Origin: Eunapius fragilis | Taxonomy: Eukaryota > Porifera > Demospongiae > Spongillida > Spongillidae | Assembly (NCBI GenBank): GCA_963681505.1 | Contig: OY811977.1 | Span: forward strand, 4,316,352 to 4,380,351 | Length of the DNA: 64,000 bases | Reading direction: 5' to 3' | Shown here: positions 35,750 through 56,075 of the stretch, piece by piece | Position numbering within the stretch: position 1 is the first letter of the stretch | How the letters are laid out: each line of letters opens with the position of its first letter | Program-made: the position numbers and the translations under genes | Notes under the pieces: generated by a model | What the model was told of the DNA's origin: nothing | The model's database searches: none | Seen by the model: the letters and a program-made list of their open reading frames with translations, nothing else

Positions 35750-38260
35750 GTCCTTATCAGGGTCACAATAAGGCTCGGCGTTCTGTACCTGGTTGCCACA
35801 ACTTAGAGTACGTAGGCTAACCTTTTTATTACTGAGAAGATTTCCATGCCTTGTGTTTGTCCAATATCTCTTTTGCCTCTTTGATATGTACACAAGGGAC
35901 TGCCAATGATGGGGGCAGTGAAAGCTCAATTAATACTTATTCTGCTAAGTTTATCATCACTGATCTCTTCATGCTACAGTGTAATGCACAGAAATGAATA
36001 GTACAATGTCAGACATTGACATTTATACTGGTTAGTGCGTAAAGAAAGGCCTGGGACATGTGTTGTAACGTGAACCCCATGTAATTTATATCCTTCTGCT
36101 TGATTCCAGAACAACATATAATTGATTAGTCTAGTGCCATTGTGTGTGCCAATTAGGGATCTTGTGATGAGTTTAGAGCATATGGGTTCTTGACCAGATG
36201 AGGTGCAGAGTTGCAAATATTGGTTCAGATGATAGGAGGATAAGTGCAACAGATGCAGTTGAGTGCACACTACTACATTGTAAGCAGTAATTGCAGCAGT
36301 AGTTTTTGAAATTGAAAACCAAACATGAAAAAATTAAAATTCTTTATCTGCAGATCAAAAAAGAAGCTACTATTGATGTAAGTGAAGGCACACCTGTATA
36401 CACTTAAATGATTTTAACCTTTTATCTCTCGAAATCGTACGCGCAGGACGCAAGTAAAATTTAGTATTTTGGGCAAAGGATGTGTGAGAAGTACGAAATA
36501 TATATTCTAAAACCTGTAGTAGTAGTTTTCACAGTAGAAAATTGTACATCCTCCTTACTACGCATGCTTGCTCGAGATATACAGTCAAAAGTAAAACAGC
36601 ATGTTTTTGGTGCATGTGTTTGGAAAATGGCGAAGCAACATCAAGCGGGCACAAGTATTGTCAGAAAGACAAAGAAGGCCTAAGGAAAAAAGGGGTTTGT
36701 ATAAGGCAGGCCTTTCATGGGACGCAGTTTACCTAAATCTTTGACAAGTCAATATGGCGATAGGACTTGTACAGTTGTACGCATAAATCCGACTATTTTG
36801 AAGCGATTTGGATTCGCCTGCCCCGGCACTGCATACACAACATTTCATGCAACTTTCAATCGTGTATCCTTATTTACTATATATAGAGTCGATAGCCCAA
36901 CGCGAAGACACAGCGATTATTAACTATGTTTTATATTACTAACCTGCACAGCCTGGTCTATTATTAGAAGTCAACAAACTCATTTAATAACATTCATTTT
37001 AAACAGAGAGTGAAATTTCATTCTTTCATACTGTTTTACCTTATTGTTAACAATATTACAATACTGAATATACACCTTTGTAACACTGATACGGTTACTA
37101 CGCAACCCATATAACTTGCCCGCGCAGTACAGCACTACATGTTGTGAAATTGATTTCTTTTTAATAATAATAGTAACTGTAGCTTAGAATTACATACAAG
37201 AGAATACACGAAGCATACATGATATTTAAACTACTCAGATATTCACATTATATGAAACTAAATACTGAGCTACACTAAACAATTATCGGCTTCACTTATT
37301 AGGAACTACATGTGCTCCAGGAGAACTTTACGATGAGAATGAGATGCACACTTGCAGCACTGCATGCATGCATTTGTCATATGAAATATTAATGCACACA
37401 CAATGACATTATATGGTATGCGCGCAACGTGCAGAGAGAAAAATGTGTGAACTTAGTAAAAAGTAAGCTTGTCACTGAGAATCGAAAGAGCCCAGCTACC
37501 TAGCCAAAAGCTCAAGAAACGAACCACAGACAGATAGATAGACTATCCGCGCATTTATAAATAGGTTCTGGTGTTAGCTGCATGGGATGTAATCAGTTTT
37601 GGCTTCCGTTTTTGCATTTCTTTTGCACCCGTACGCCATGCGCGCATATACATATAGGTTACGTAGCAACTGGACAACCCGTTACTTGAATGCGCGCAGA
37701 AACAGGAACACATGCAGAGAGAAAAAGGAGTGACGGTAAACCCGTCACTGTCTGCACGTATAAAGGAGTCCAAAGAGCCCACTGATGTAGAAATGGCTCA
37801 GCCTAACGCTCAAAAACGAACTGACTACTATCCGCGCATTTATAGATATGATCCTGTACTTGTGCGCGTGGCTTGTGGTTAATAGTATTTGTGTATTGGT
37901 TGCTAGGTATATTACAATACATCAAAAACCACGAAGTGTGGCTCGTCATATAGTTCACGGACGTACGTACATGTACATCGGAAATTATAGTACTTAATAA
38001 ACTCGAAGGGCCATTGCCCATTTACATTCCATAATTGGAAGTCGCAAAGATGCTCCAGAGTTAAGATATACCAACTGCATTTTTCTTTTCATTCAGGCAT
38101 TTTGATGTAGCAAGCATGAAGTAAATAGATGACTTGAAGTGCACAGAAATAACAAACAAATACAAAATCTGATGATCAATGAGTGATTTGAGTTTCTGCA
38201 GAGGAACACAAAGCATATTATTAAAACAGCTAACACAAAAACTGAAAACACTTCACTTAC
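35750..38260. other. 2.5 kb without an identified gene
   Basis: No exon with recognisable homology found. It might hold downstream exons of BDP1, because the last exon found (38261-38315) ends in a good donor, but I could not locate them. Two short diverged direct repeats occur at about 37.52-37.56 and 37.79-37.85 kb (caaa(a)gctcaa(g)aaacgaac ... actatccgcgcatttata). Confidence 0.5.
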
Positions 38261-46949
<8,689 letters not shown>

Positions 46950-47570
46950 TTCAGAATAAAGTCATAACAACGGGTCTTTTGTATTTTATGTGCGCAAACA
47001 TAGTATACGAATAAAATAGATTGCACCATATATCTATGATTGCACAAGCAACCCTTTCCAATTATGGCTCACCATAAATTCCATTGTTAAATATATATAC
47101 GTAACCATTGTGAATGTTGTTATCACGTGCGACGCCAGCGTATATAATACTGTAAATACGAATTCGAATTATTAAAATAAGCCTGGTAAGGATGACGTAC
47201 CGATAAGCGATTGGTAGTATTGCCGTTCTTCAAAACCGTTCGTAGCTCGAGTTATACCTTCCTAAGAAGAATAAGACGACGACGACGGAGAATTATTTTA
47301 GGACTGGGCACTAGAAACAAGAAATTGTTTCTCTATAACCACACCGTTTTATGACACGGAACCAACGTAGAACTGTAGATCGTTGTGCTCTCATTCCATC
47401 GCGATAAAGAGATAAGCGATCCGTTTCTCCGTTGCCCCTCCAGACGCTAGTGAAGTTTTATTAATGACTTCATCAACCCTCAATTAATCCTACATTAATT
47501 GAACCTGCTGAGCTGCCGCAGGTTCAGATAGTAAATCGCGCGCGAGTACGTACATGTAGTGTGCAATAGA
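46950..47570. other. BDP1 upstream intergenic region
   Basis: No coding region seen. BDP1's promoter should lie in the first few hundred bases. The segment aaaccgttcgtagctcgagtta (47.23 kb) resembles one at 40.90 kb (aaaccgtttctagctcgagtt), a small dispersed repeat. Confidence 0.45.
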
Positions 47571-47584
47571 ATGCAATGTCGCGT

Positions 47585-47676
47585 GTCGTACAAGTCGGTC
47601 CAGAGCTGTCAACAGATGGGAACAAAATGTCGGTACAAGTCGGTCCAGAGCTGTCAACAGATGGGAACAAAATGTC
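47585..47676. repeat. Two tandem 43-bp copies followed by an inverted repeat
   Basis: gtacaagtcggtccagagct...gggaacaaaatgtc occurs twice in tandem. Directly after, acaggatgtaat...attacatcctgt (47690-47732) forms a hairpin. No gene recognised. Confidence 0.8.
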
Positions 47677-48425
47677 ATTGTATAATGATACAGGATGTAA
47701 TCAAGTAATATCAGACTGTAATTACATCCTGTACCTGTCTGTACAAAACTGCATCGTCTCGATATGTCATTCCTCGCGATGCCGTATACCAGGTTGTATT
47801 ACAAATGTATACGTGCCGTCATGAAAACTTTTCCTTGTGTAAGGCTTCCTTATCTTAAAAAAACGCCCCTTGTCTAGCCATGTACTATGTATGGCAGTTG
47901 CAAGGGCTGAGAACTAGGTGAAATGAAAATAACTGCAACCATATCCTTCTCCCATATAGCTACTCCTTGTATGAACCCAAATCTCATAATAGATATCTAT
48001 GATCTCATGCACTAATGGAGTATAATGGTGGTCTTGTAAAAGCTATTCTTAGGGATAGTGAGCTTCTAAGTGAAGTAAATGTAAGTCTCATCCATTGCTG
48101 GCTCAAAAGGTTGTTGCTAGATCTGCCCGTGCATGCAGCAGTAAGTAAGATTGGGGCAGAGGCATTATTGTTTCTAAAGCACTAAATGTACAAAGAGCAA
48201 ACGCAGGGTCATTGCTAAAAACTTTTTAGATATTTTAGTAGGGCATAGATTTCATACTGCTGGCTCTGAACCTTACTTTTTAAATACTTTGTACACTTAC
48301 ACAAAACGACTTGGGGCCATTCCAGTAGACCTCAATGGTAGGTGTACATGTGTTTATTATTATTATTATTATTTTTAATAATTAGTTCATTACATAACAC
48401 ATTACACACACAAATGGATCTAGCT

Positions 48426-50303
48426 CTATGACAGTGGGATAATTCTAGAGAGGATGGCTGTAGCATTGGCACTAACTAGATGGACATTAAGCCGGCCATA
48501 AATGTAATTCAGCACAACTGACTTGGACTTGCATGTAGAGGTGGCGAGTCTGGAGGCAATTGATGAAATGATAGAAGAGGCCTCATCGCCCCAAGCTCCA
48601 TACGATTCTACCACCATGGGGACACACACCCATCCAAGTTCCGAACATTTGGGATCATTAGCTTGATGTTTCCTCGTCTCTGTGGCCTGAGCAGCAGACT
48701 TGGCCAAGACTCCCACTTCCAAAAGGGTTAAAGGGTTTAGCGAAGACGTGATGGAGACATCTAGTGCTGCTGGTTTGCCTAAGAACCAATTGGATAGCAA
48801 GATATCCGCTGGGCGAGTCTTATTGTGGTCATGTGTGAGATTGTTGCCCACTTCCACCTGAACACTGAACACCTGAACACCTATGTGTGCACGCTGACAG
48901 GTCTCCACCAGGATATCTCTGATCTTGTTGTGGCGAGAGACCACATCTCCACCATATTTGCAGGTGACTGCATGGTGGCCAAGGTGATCAAGTACACCGG
49001 GACACAGGGTACACTGAGAGCCCTCTGAAGTATCGAGGCCAAGCCACTACTTTACAGCAATCTGGAAAACAGGTGGATCTAGATGGAGTCCAAGGCCCTC
49101 AGAGGGAGTTACAGACAGCCAGGCTGAAGCATGGGGTGAAGAGATGGACAATAGACGGGCTTTGTCTGCTAATGAAGATACAGTTAGCAGATCGTTGAAT
49201 AGATGGTCATCAATTTTGGAAGACAGTGTTTTCTGAATAGGAGGGGAAAGAAGAACAGACTCAACATTAATGGCTTCTACTGGTAAAACTAAGTTGTTAA
49301 AGACCTCCACAGCTTGAGATAGGTGGTGGACTGATTTGGATCCAAAGCCCGATGAACAAATGGAGGAGATGTAAGCTGCAGAAGAGTGGTGAGACAAAGA
49401 TCGCAGGCCTAGGCCTCCTCTGCTCAGGCTGAGCTGGGCTTGTTTCCAGGCAGTATCAGAGGTATCAACACCAGTGCACTCACTGAAAACCCTATGGATG
49501 TCATTGTCAAAAAGGCTGAGAGCTTGTGAAGATAGAGATGGTGGTGTTGATCGGGCTAGGTGTACCAGCTTACAAAACCCTCCACACAGACGAAGGAGGA
49601 CCAATGCAACCTGGGAATCCAACACACCAACTTGCTCAAGTTGGGATAGGAGAGCACTGGCCTCCATCCGCTTGGTAGCGATGAATGAAGAGCAAAAGTC
49701 CAGGTCTCCAATGGCCACACCAAGTATTACAATGTTTGGCTTGTCAGATGCTTTCATCCCAGAAGGGAACACATCAAGATTGTGGCGGGAGAAAACCTCA
49801 CACTTTGACAAGTTGACAAAGATACCTAGAGCTGGACCCTGAACCTGGAGAAGACTGAGGCACCGGCACAGAGACTGCCTTGGGCCAGCCAAGACACCAT
49901 CATCTAGGTACCATGCATGGAAAAGGTTGCTGGAACAAGCTTTGTCTTCTGAGATTGCTTTAACAAGGACATTTAATACAAGAGAGAATAGCAGGGGACC
50001 AAGGGGATCTCCTTGTTGGACACCCGATTCTGAGGTCAAACAACCCAAAGTATGCCAGAGGTATGGATGTTGCCCATAGCACCAACCAACCCAAGGCAAG
50101 AGCTCTGGGAAATGCTCAGCACACTCAGAGAGAAGAGCTTGGCGGGAAACCTGGTTGAAAGCATTCTTCATGTCCACCTTTAACACTCCAAAGTCCTCTT
50201 CTAACCAATGCTCCTCCACACACCCTCTCAGGCCATGAATAATTCTTTCGGCTCCACGGGGGCAGGCCACTCCAAACTGGTATGGCTCAAAGAATGATGC
50301 TTA
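48426..50303 (-). pseudogene. Non-LTR retrotransposon reverse transcriptase with C-terminal nuclease-like domain (5' truncated)
   Basis: Reads from about 50303 to a stop at 48426. RT motifs are clear: VLKVDMKNAFNQVSR (first catalytic Asp), SGVQQGDPLGPLLFSL, FHAWYLDDGVLAGP (Y-x-DD), and LGIFVNLSKCEVF. The thumb-like region and a Cys/His motif (QCTLCPG, then HLGHHAVTC, about 48950-49020) follow. The final 170 residues have RPADILLSNW then GKPAALDVSI, resembling a PD-(D/E)xK-type endonuclease core. The frame is interrupted by a single TAG at 49044-49046, between FQIAVK and WLGLDTSEG, where the family likely has Trp. The N terminus is missing before YQFGVACPRGAE. An inactive insertion. Confidence 0.8.
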
Positions 50304-50537
50304 TTTTAAATAATTTTATAAGTAAACACCAATGTGAATAAAAATGGGTACAAAGTAAGATATGTTGATGTGCACACAAAGGATGCAGTTAATGTGTTAA
50401 ACAGATACTGAGGGAACCTTGGCTTCTGCAACAACCAGATCAATCACGCTGGATCTGAATGCTCACCCCTGTGATGATCTAGTACCTCTTAGGCACATGA
50501 TGGAAGAGTGCAAGAGAGAGAAACTAAGGCAGCATCA

Positions 50538-50875
50538 TTAGCTTACCCAAGCAATAGTTGTGCCATAGCTCTGCTCTTGCTTGGTTGATAGACGAGAGGC
50601 AAGTCTCTTATATGTTACGGAAGCACACTTCCCCATTCCTCCTGATGTGGTAAATCCTAGTGGAGTGAAGGAGCCATCCTCTACCTCCCGTACACGTCGG
50701 TCATAAGACCTCTGCTTTTGGTGTTCATGAAGGCAGTATGCTGATGGTAACTGCATGTTTTGATAAGAGGGAGCATTTGGGTGGAAAAAACGTAAATCAA
50801 AAAATGTCTGTTGGTGACGATCACCCCCAAAACCTTGTGCACTGACGTCAAGACGAGCACCATTTTCTGAATTTG
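50538..50875 (-). pseudogene. Fragment of a second reverse-transcriptase family, C-terminal domain
   Basis: The minus strand reads ARLDVSAQGFGGDRHQQTFF, DLRFFHPNAPSYQN, HEHQKQRSYDRRVREVEDGS, then FTPLGFTTSGGMGK and YKRLASRLSTK. The D...D-x-R-x-F-x-P-x-A-P-S and RVREVE.GSFTPL patterns are those of a C-terminal domain found in invertebrate retroelement polyproteins, from memory. The RT itself is absent. Confidence 0.65.
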
Positions 50876-51825
50876 AAGTTTCATGTGACAGCAGTTAAAA
50901 CTTGCAATTGTGGTTCTATACACACATTGGGACATACCTTGGTCAACAGATTAGCTGTAAAATCCCTCAGATCATTGTGGCACATGGATAGAAAACCACC
51001 TGTCGGGCAGGTGAGTGCATGATCTGTGGTGAAAGAACTGCAGCAGACAATGGTAGGTGTGTAGTGTCAGAGGAGATAGGGGACAGAGATAAGTTTACCA
51101 TGTGCCACCTGAGAACATATCCTTATTGATCTACATGCTGCCATCTAGTTCACTTCCTGAGTTCCCACACAATCCATCTATAGAACTTAACTGCATGTAG
51201 GCTACACCTCCATGTTTAGATGGGAGTATCAAATTTGATCAATAGAATTTTAGCACAACTGACACACATACACCCCTTCCCTCCCTGTCATTAATATGTA
51301 TACGGAAATGGACCAATAGAATTTTAGCACAGTCGGCACACATGTAAAGGCTTTGCAGGTATCAAAGCCATTCACTTGCTGAATGGCTTTGCAAAACGAG
51401 GTAAAAATTTAATAATACTCTATGTGGATTTACGTGTAAAGGCTTTGCACTTTGCTTGAAAAAAGAAAGAGGTAAAAATTTAATCATACTCTCTGTCACC
51501 ACGTACATGTAGATGGCAGCTGAAAACCTGAGGGGATTTGATCAGAGGAGGAAGAGTACATTCATCCTCCGACCTTCACCCTGCCACCTCCAGAAGCCCT
51601 GCTGCCACCACCACCACCAGCGCTGCCCCCGCTGGGGCTCCAGCTGACACCACCAGCAGTGCTGCTCCAGCCAGCACCACCAGCAGTGCTTCCCCCCTTG
51701 CCTGCATGGCCACTGCCACCCTGGCCAGTCAGACCAGAACCAGCATGGAGAGGAGGACCCACGCTCGCAGGAGAAGAGGGCATGGACGATGACAAATAAT
51801 AATAAACTCCACAAATTCTTATTAT

Positions 51826-52521
51826 TATTAATTGCTGTCTACAAATAATACACTACCAATTACATCGCTGGGGCTACGCATGGATAACACTACCATCAGA
51901 ATATCCATGGGCCTTCGTCTGGGAATACCACTGTGTAGAAACCATCTCTGTCAACAATGTGGAGCTGAAGTGTCTCAATTTGCCACACATGGCTTAAGCT
52001 GCAAGAGGAGTGCTGGTCGTCATTACCGCCATTCAGCTATCAACGACATAATACACAGAGCTTTAGTGGCAGCACATGTTCCATCACGTCTTGAGCCTTC
52101 AGGTCTCTATCGCTCAGATGGAAAGCGACCTGATGGAATTACAATGGTTCCATGGAAATGCGGCCAACTTCTTGTGTGGGATGCCACTTGCCCAGATACG
52201 TTTGCACCTTCTTACTCCACTATCGCGGCACAACAAGTTGGAGCAGTTGCCCAACAAGCAGAGGATAAGAAGACTCAGAAGTACAAACACCTTAGCTCAC
52301 ACCTTTTCTTCACTCCTGTGGCAATAGAAACATCAGGAGTGTATGGCCAAAAAACAACCGATTTCATAAAAGAGCTGGGACATCGGTTGAGGCAAGTGTC
52401 AGGAGAAGCAAACTCTTTCCAATATCTTGCCCAAAGGCTATCTGTTGCCATTCAGAGAGGCAATTCAGCTTCAGTAATGGGGACAATGAATGGGGATGAT
52501 GAAGAGTTTTTTTTTGTATGA
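51826..52521 (+). pseudogene. Fragment of a third reverse-transcriptase family, C-terminal domain
   Basis: An open frame of 229 codons without an RT domain. It opens SLGLRMDNTTIRISMGLRLG, then has a zinc-knuckle-like CQQCGAEVSQFATHGLSC, an RHSAINDIIHRALVAA helix, RLEPSGL, and KRPDGITMVPWKCG followed by LVWDATCPDTFAPSY. The RPDG...WDATC pattern could be a PD-(D/E)xK-like nuclease core. It is 5' truncated, and the 3' end is followed by T/A-rich sequence and TAAATAAATAAATA (52557-52570), a typical non-LTR retrotransposon tail. The decayed fragment at 32.6-32.9 kb is a relative. Confidence 0.7.
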
Positions 52522-52815
52522 TTTAGTTCAATCGTATACATGTATTATAATTAAAATAAATAAATAAATATTATTCCTAAAAAAAATAATACACACCAAT
52601 TTTTATTTTTATTAAATTATTATATCTTGTTCATATTGGCATCGGTTATCATATTTGCACAGTCCTTGCTGGGTCAGACCCATTCCCCTTTCTCTTACCA
52701 TTTATTAAAGCATAATTTGCACACCAAATACAAACAAAATTTAGGAGATGCACACATCAAATCAGGTACGAAATCGCTAAACGTTCCTTGTCTCTTGCAA
52801 TGTCACAACTATTTT

Positions 52816-54340
52816 TCATTGTTTAATTTTGTTTTTCAACCTAGTACACTCATCATTTTCAAGTTGTTGATGCAATTTAGTGGCATTATTTGTTATTGTC
52901 TGTTCATTGTTTATACTTCTATGACCAGGTAGACTGTGCTTTTCGGCCGGAACAACAAATATTAAATTCACATTGGTATAATCACAGTTCCATACAATAT
53001 CATTTAAACTCTGAGCCATTACAAGATGATACTCACGTGCTGTACATTGAAATAAATTTAGGTCGCCATTACTGTCCATAAATAAACTATCAACTGAAAT
53101 ATGCTGATGTGATATAGGTTGATAGTACAAATTAGGTTTAATCTCACGATCATAATTTGAAAAACGCTTCACTGCTTTAAATGACGGTATTTTCAACATT
53201 TTTTCCGAGTGGTTGAATGTATAGCTTGTCCCTCAGAGGTGTAATAAATGAAGAGTGAATGTTTTATTTGTACAATACATAAAATATGTATGCATATGCG
53301 ATTCAAAAGTTTGGCTCCACTTGACACTTTCTTCTGCAACACGTCTTGATGACAGATACTTTATCTGGGTAGCATAGCCCTTCTCAATAAAATGCTTGCA
53401 AAGCATATCACAGGCATACTGTGATACGTAAATAACCTTTCCTGTTGGTAAGCAATTATTTCGATCAATAAGTACGCAAAATATCTCAGAACTGTAACAC
53501 TCAGTTTCCGTAATATGTGAATGCTGCTTATGGGAGGCGAAGGCTATACTCTCAATGACAGCTTTGCCACTTACATCATTTTTAAGTGTTTCAATTCGCA
53601 AACACATTTCGAGGATTTGGACCAGCTATATTGCAACACGCAGCATATTGAGAATATTTTGTCTTATCGTTTTTGCAATACAGAAAAACCAACTGTTCAA
53701 ATTCATGATCAAAAATGTTTGAAGCTGTATCAGATGTCAGTTGTCTTCCATTTGCAGCACTATTTGGAACACTTGCATCAGTTTCACATTCTGCATCAAG
53801 TCCCACCAGTTTTCCTGCATCAGTTTGGCTCCACCAAGGCAAATACATCATAGTTGGAGCACTACCCATTGAATGATTCTTAAAATTTTTATAATTCCTA
53901 TCGCTGAATGATGCAAATAATATCACAACAACATTGCTGTTAACTGATTGATATGGTCCATGCTGTTTTCCATCCATCAACCAAATAACATTAAGTCCTT
54001 CAAAAGGAGTAATTGCCAAGTAAAGATTAATATAAAACGCATTAGCATTCTTTATGTATTGTTCAGTGATAACATAATATTCTGGATCTGTATTTTCATA
54101 CTGTTGTGAATAAATAATGATTTTAAAAGTCTTCAACTTCAATAGCTTAACAATAGTATAACCAATAAAACACCTTTTTCCAATCCCCTATGAACCAGTG
54201 ACAATGAATCGCTTAGTTCCATCAGATATTTTTTGCAAAAAATTTTTCGTAGTATTTCGAATGTAGATTTTGTTAAAACGGTCTTCAAAATCATGATTTA
54301 ACTTCAATATTGTCCCAAAGCTACAATCTACTTTTACTTT
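52816..54340 (-). pseudogene. Crinkler/RHS-type P-loop NTPase with C-terminal nuclease-like domain, broken
   Basis: Three consecutive minus-strand frames line up with one protein. The upstream part has RFIVTGS, then a stop codon (TAG, 54188-54190), then GIGKRCFIGY: a P-loop interrupted by the stop and with Arg where Ser/Thr is usual. Next come VIWLMDGKQHGPYQS (Walker B-like region), MYLPWWSQ and GPNPRNVF (a G-x-PR-like helix). After frame changes near 53600 and 53220 the C-terminal part has YYQPISHQHISVDSLFM, then DLNLFQCTAREYH and VNLIFVVP. The VD...LFQ-T...H pattern is that of the PD-(D/E)xK-like nuclease of Crinkler/RHS proteins, which occur across eukaryotes. The stop and two shifts mean it is not functional. 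Family call from motif order only. Confidence 0.6.
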
Positions 54341-54399
54341 TCGATAACTTTTTCATATTTTCCAGTCTTTATAGCTGCATGAAAAAATAAATCAAACAT

Positions 54400-56070
54400 C
54401 ATTTACTATTTTAATTGCGTTAAAGAAGTAAGATATGAATATGAGTGGGAAATTAAAATTCCTTATAACTTTAACATTTAAATCTCCCAATACAAGAGTA
54501 ATTAAATTTTGAATTGCTGATAACATTTCTAATGTGAGAATACACACTGATGTAAATATTTTATAAACAATAATTTTTATTAACACTAAATCACTCAAAT
54601 TAGTCCGAAATCATGTCAAAATATTTAATTACATATCTATTCAACATGCATGACTACTCTCACTGTATCATTAATGTTAAGAAAAGTCACTGGTGTTTGC
54701 AGACCAATGTTTTGTGGACACTAGGTTCATTTTCGAAATGATGATGTCATGCCCTTAACAATGACATATTGACACTCGGAACGTGAGCTCAGCAATGGAC
54801 TAGTCGTCATTTTAACACCCTACAAGAAAAGGGGTACCGTTCTGTTCCAAACCATGAGGCGTAGTCAACTGTCTACAGCAAGCTACGGGCCTTGAAAGTG
54901 GGTTAGTGTACCTCTTCAGGGGCGGACGGAGGAATTCGGAGAGTGGGGGTGTACAATATGAATATTGATGAAGGGGCGGGGCAGGTGACGCTTCCTGGGG
55001 GTCTGGGGCTGAGCCCCATAATCGTTTTAGCTAGTAATGTATTAAAAAAAAAAAAACACAAGAAGTGTTTGTATCGAAAAAATTAATTAGCCACACCGAT
55101 GGTGAATTGCTTACCGGTACATGTCCATATACATGCGTCCCCATGCATACATCATATATACCGGGGTCTGGGGCACAGCCCCAGAAGCTTGAGCATTTCA
55201 TACAATATTAGCGATCTCGAAGTCGAAATCGTTTTGAAATAGGCAGATGCTGCACTTTAATGTATTAAAACAATGTATGAATATTTAATGCTCTCAAACA
55301 GGCCCGGTCTATTAGATTTCTACACTTGGTGCTAACTATATTGGAACTAACTTATAATTGCCTATATGTATAGATGAGTACCGAAATCAGGTCTGCATGC
55401 CCTCCAAGCCCCCAACCCTACTTGCTTTTAAAAATGGCCCTGATGTATATAGCCTATAGGCATTCAGTATTCGCCAATGGTTGAATTACGTGCATAAGCG
55501 CGATAATAGTATTACCAATGGGCTAATGTCCAGCTTCATAACACTTTTGCAAAACATTACGCCATTGTAAAGCTATCAATCATTTTTAAAATTTATATTA
55601 CCGTTATTCCAATTCAAGGCAAATAAAATTCTGTTTGGTGAGTATAAAATCCACGTTTTGGTTTCAGTGATTGCATACTGGTGTATAGGATGACGAAATC
55701 GCTTAAAAGCATACGGTACTATAATTACATTTATATGTGCGTGATGTGGGCTAATTATTTCGTCAATGGTTCCAATGGGGGGTGTCGGGACATCCTGGAC
55801 TCCCCCCCCCCCCCCCTCCCCCTGTATCCGCCTCTGCTCTTCGATACAGAAGCAATTCTCCATGCCTACGACAATCAGAAAGCTGAAATATAGGGAAGCA
55901 TTAGTTTGGGTCACAAAAAGTATCACTTATAATGAGCTCAAAGTAGCATTTCACGATGTAACACTTTATTTATTTAATTTGATTCAGTGGTAGTTATCGT
56001 TAATAATACAGCATTCAAAAGGCATACCGTAATAGCCAATTATATGAATTTTATCCAATCGCAAATAGCA
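54400..56070. other. Gene-poor, AT-rich stretch with MITE fragments
   Basis: No supported gene. Contains a caggggcggacggagg end at 54918, two tctggggc(a/t)gagcccca-type fragments (about 55.00 and 55.17 kb), and a cctgtatccgcctctgc end at 55820-55836. These are pieces of the CAGGGGCGGATCC MITE family. Confidence 0.5.
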
Positions 56071-56075
56071 GTGAA

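Noticed and set aside
38061..38195. Candidate terminal exon of BDP1 (good acceptor ctctgcag)
   Set aside because: In the required phase it stops after about seven residues and lacks the expected conserved motif.
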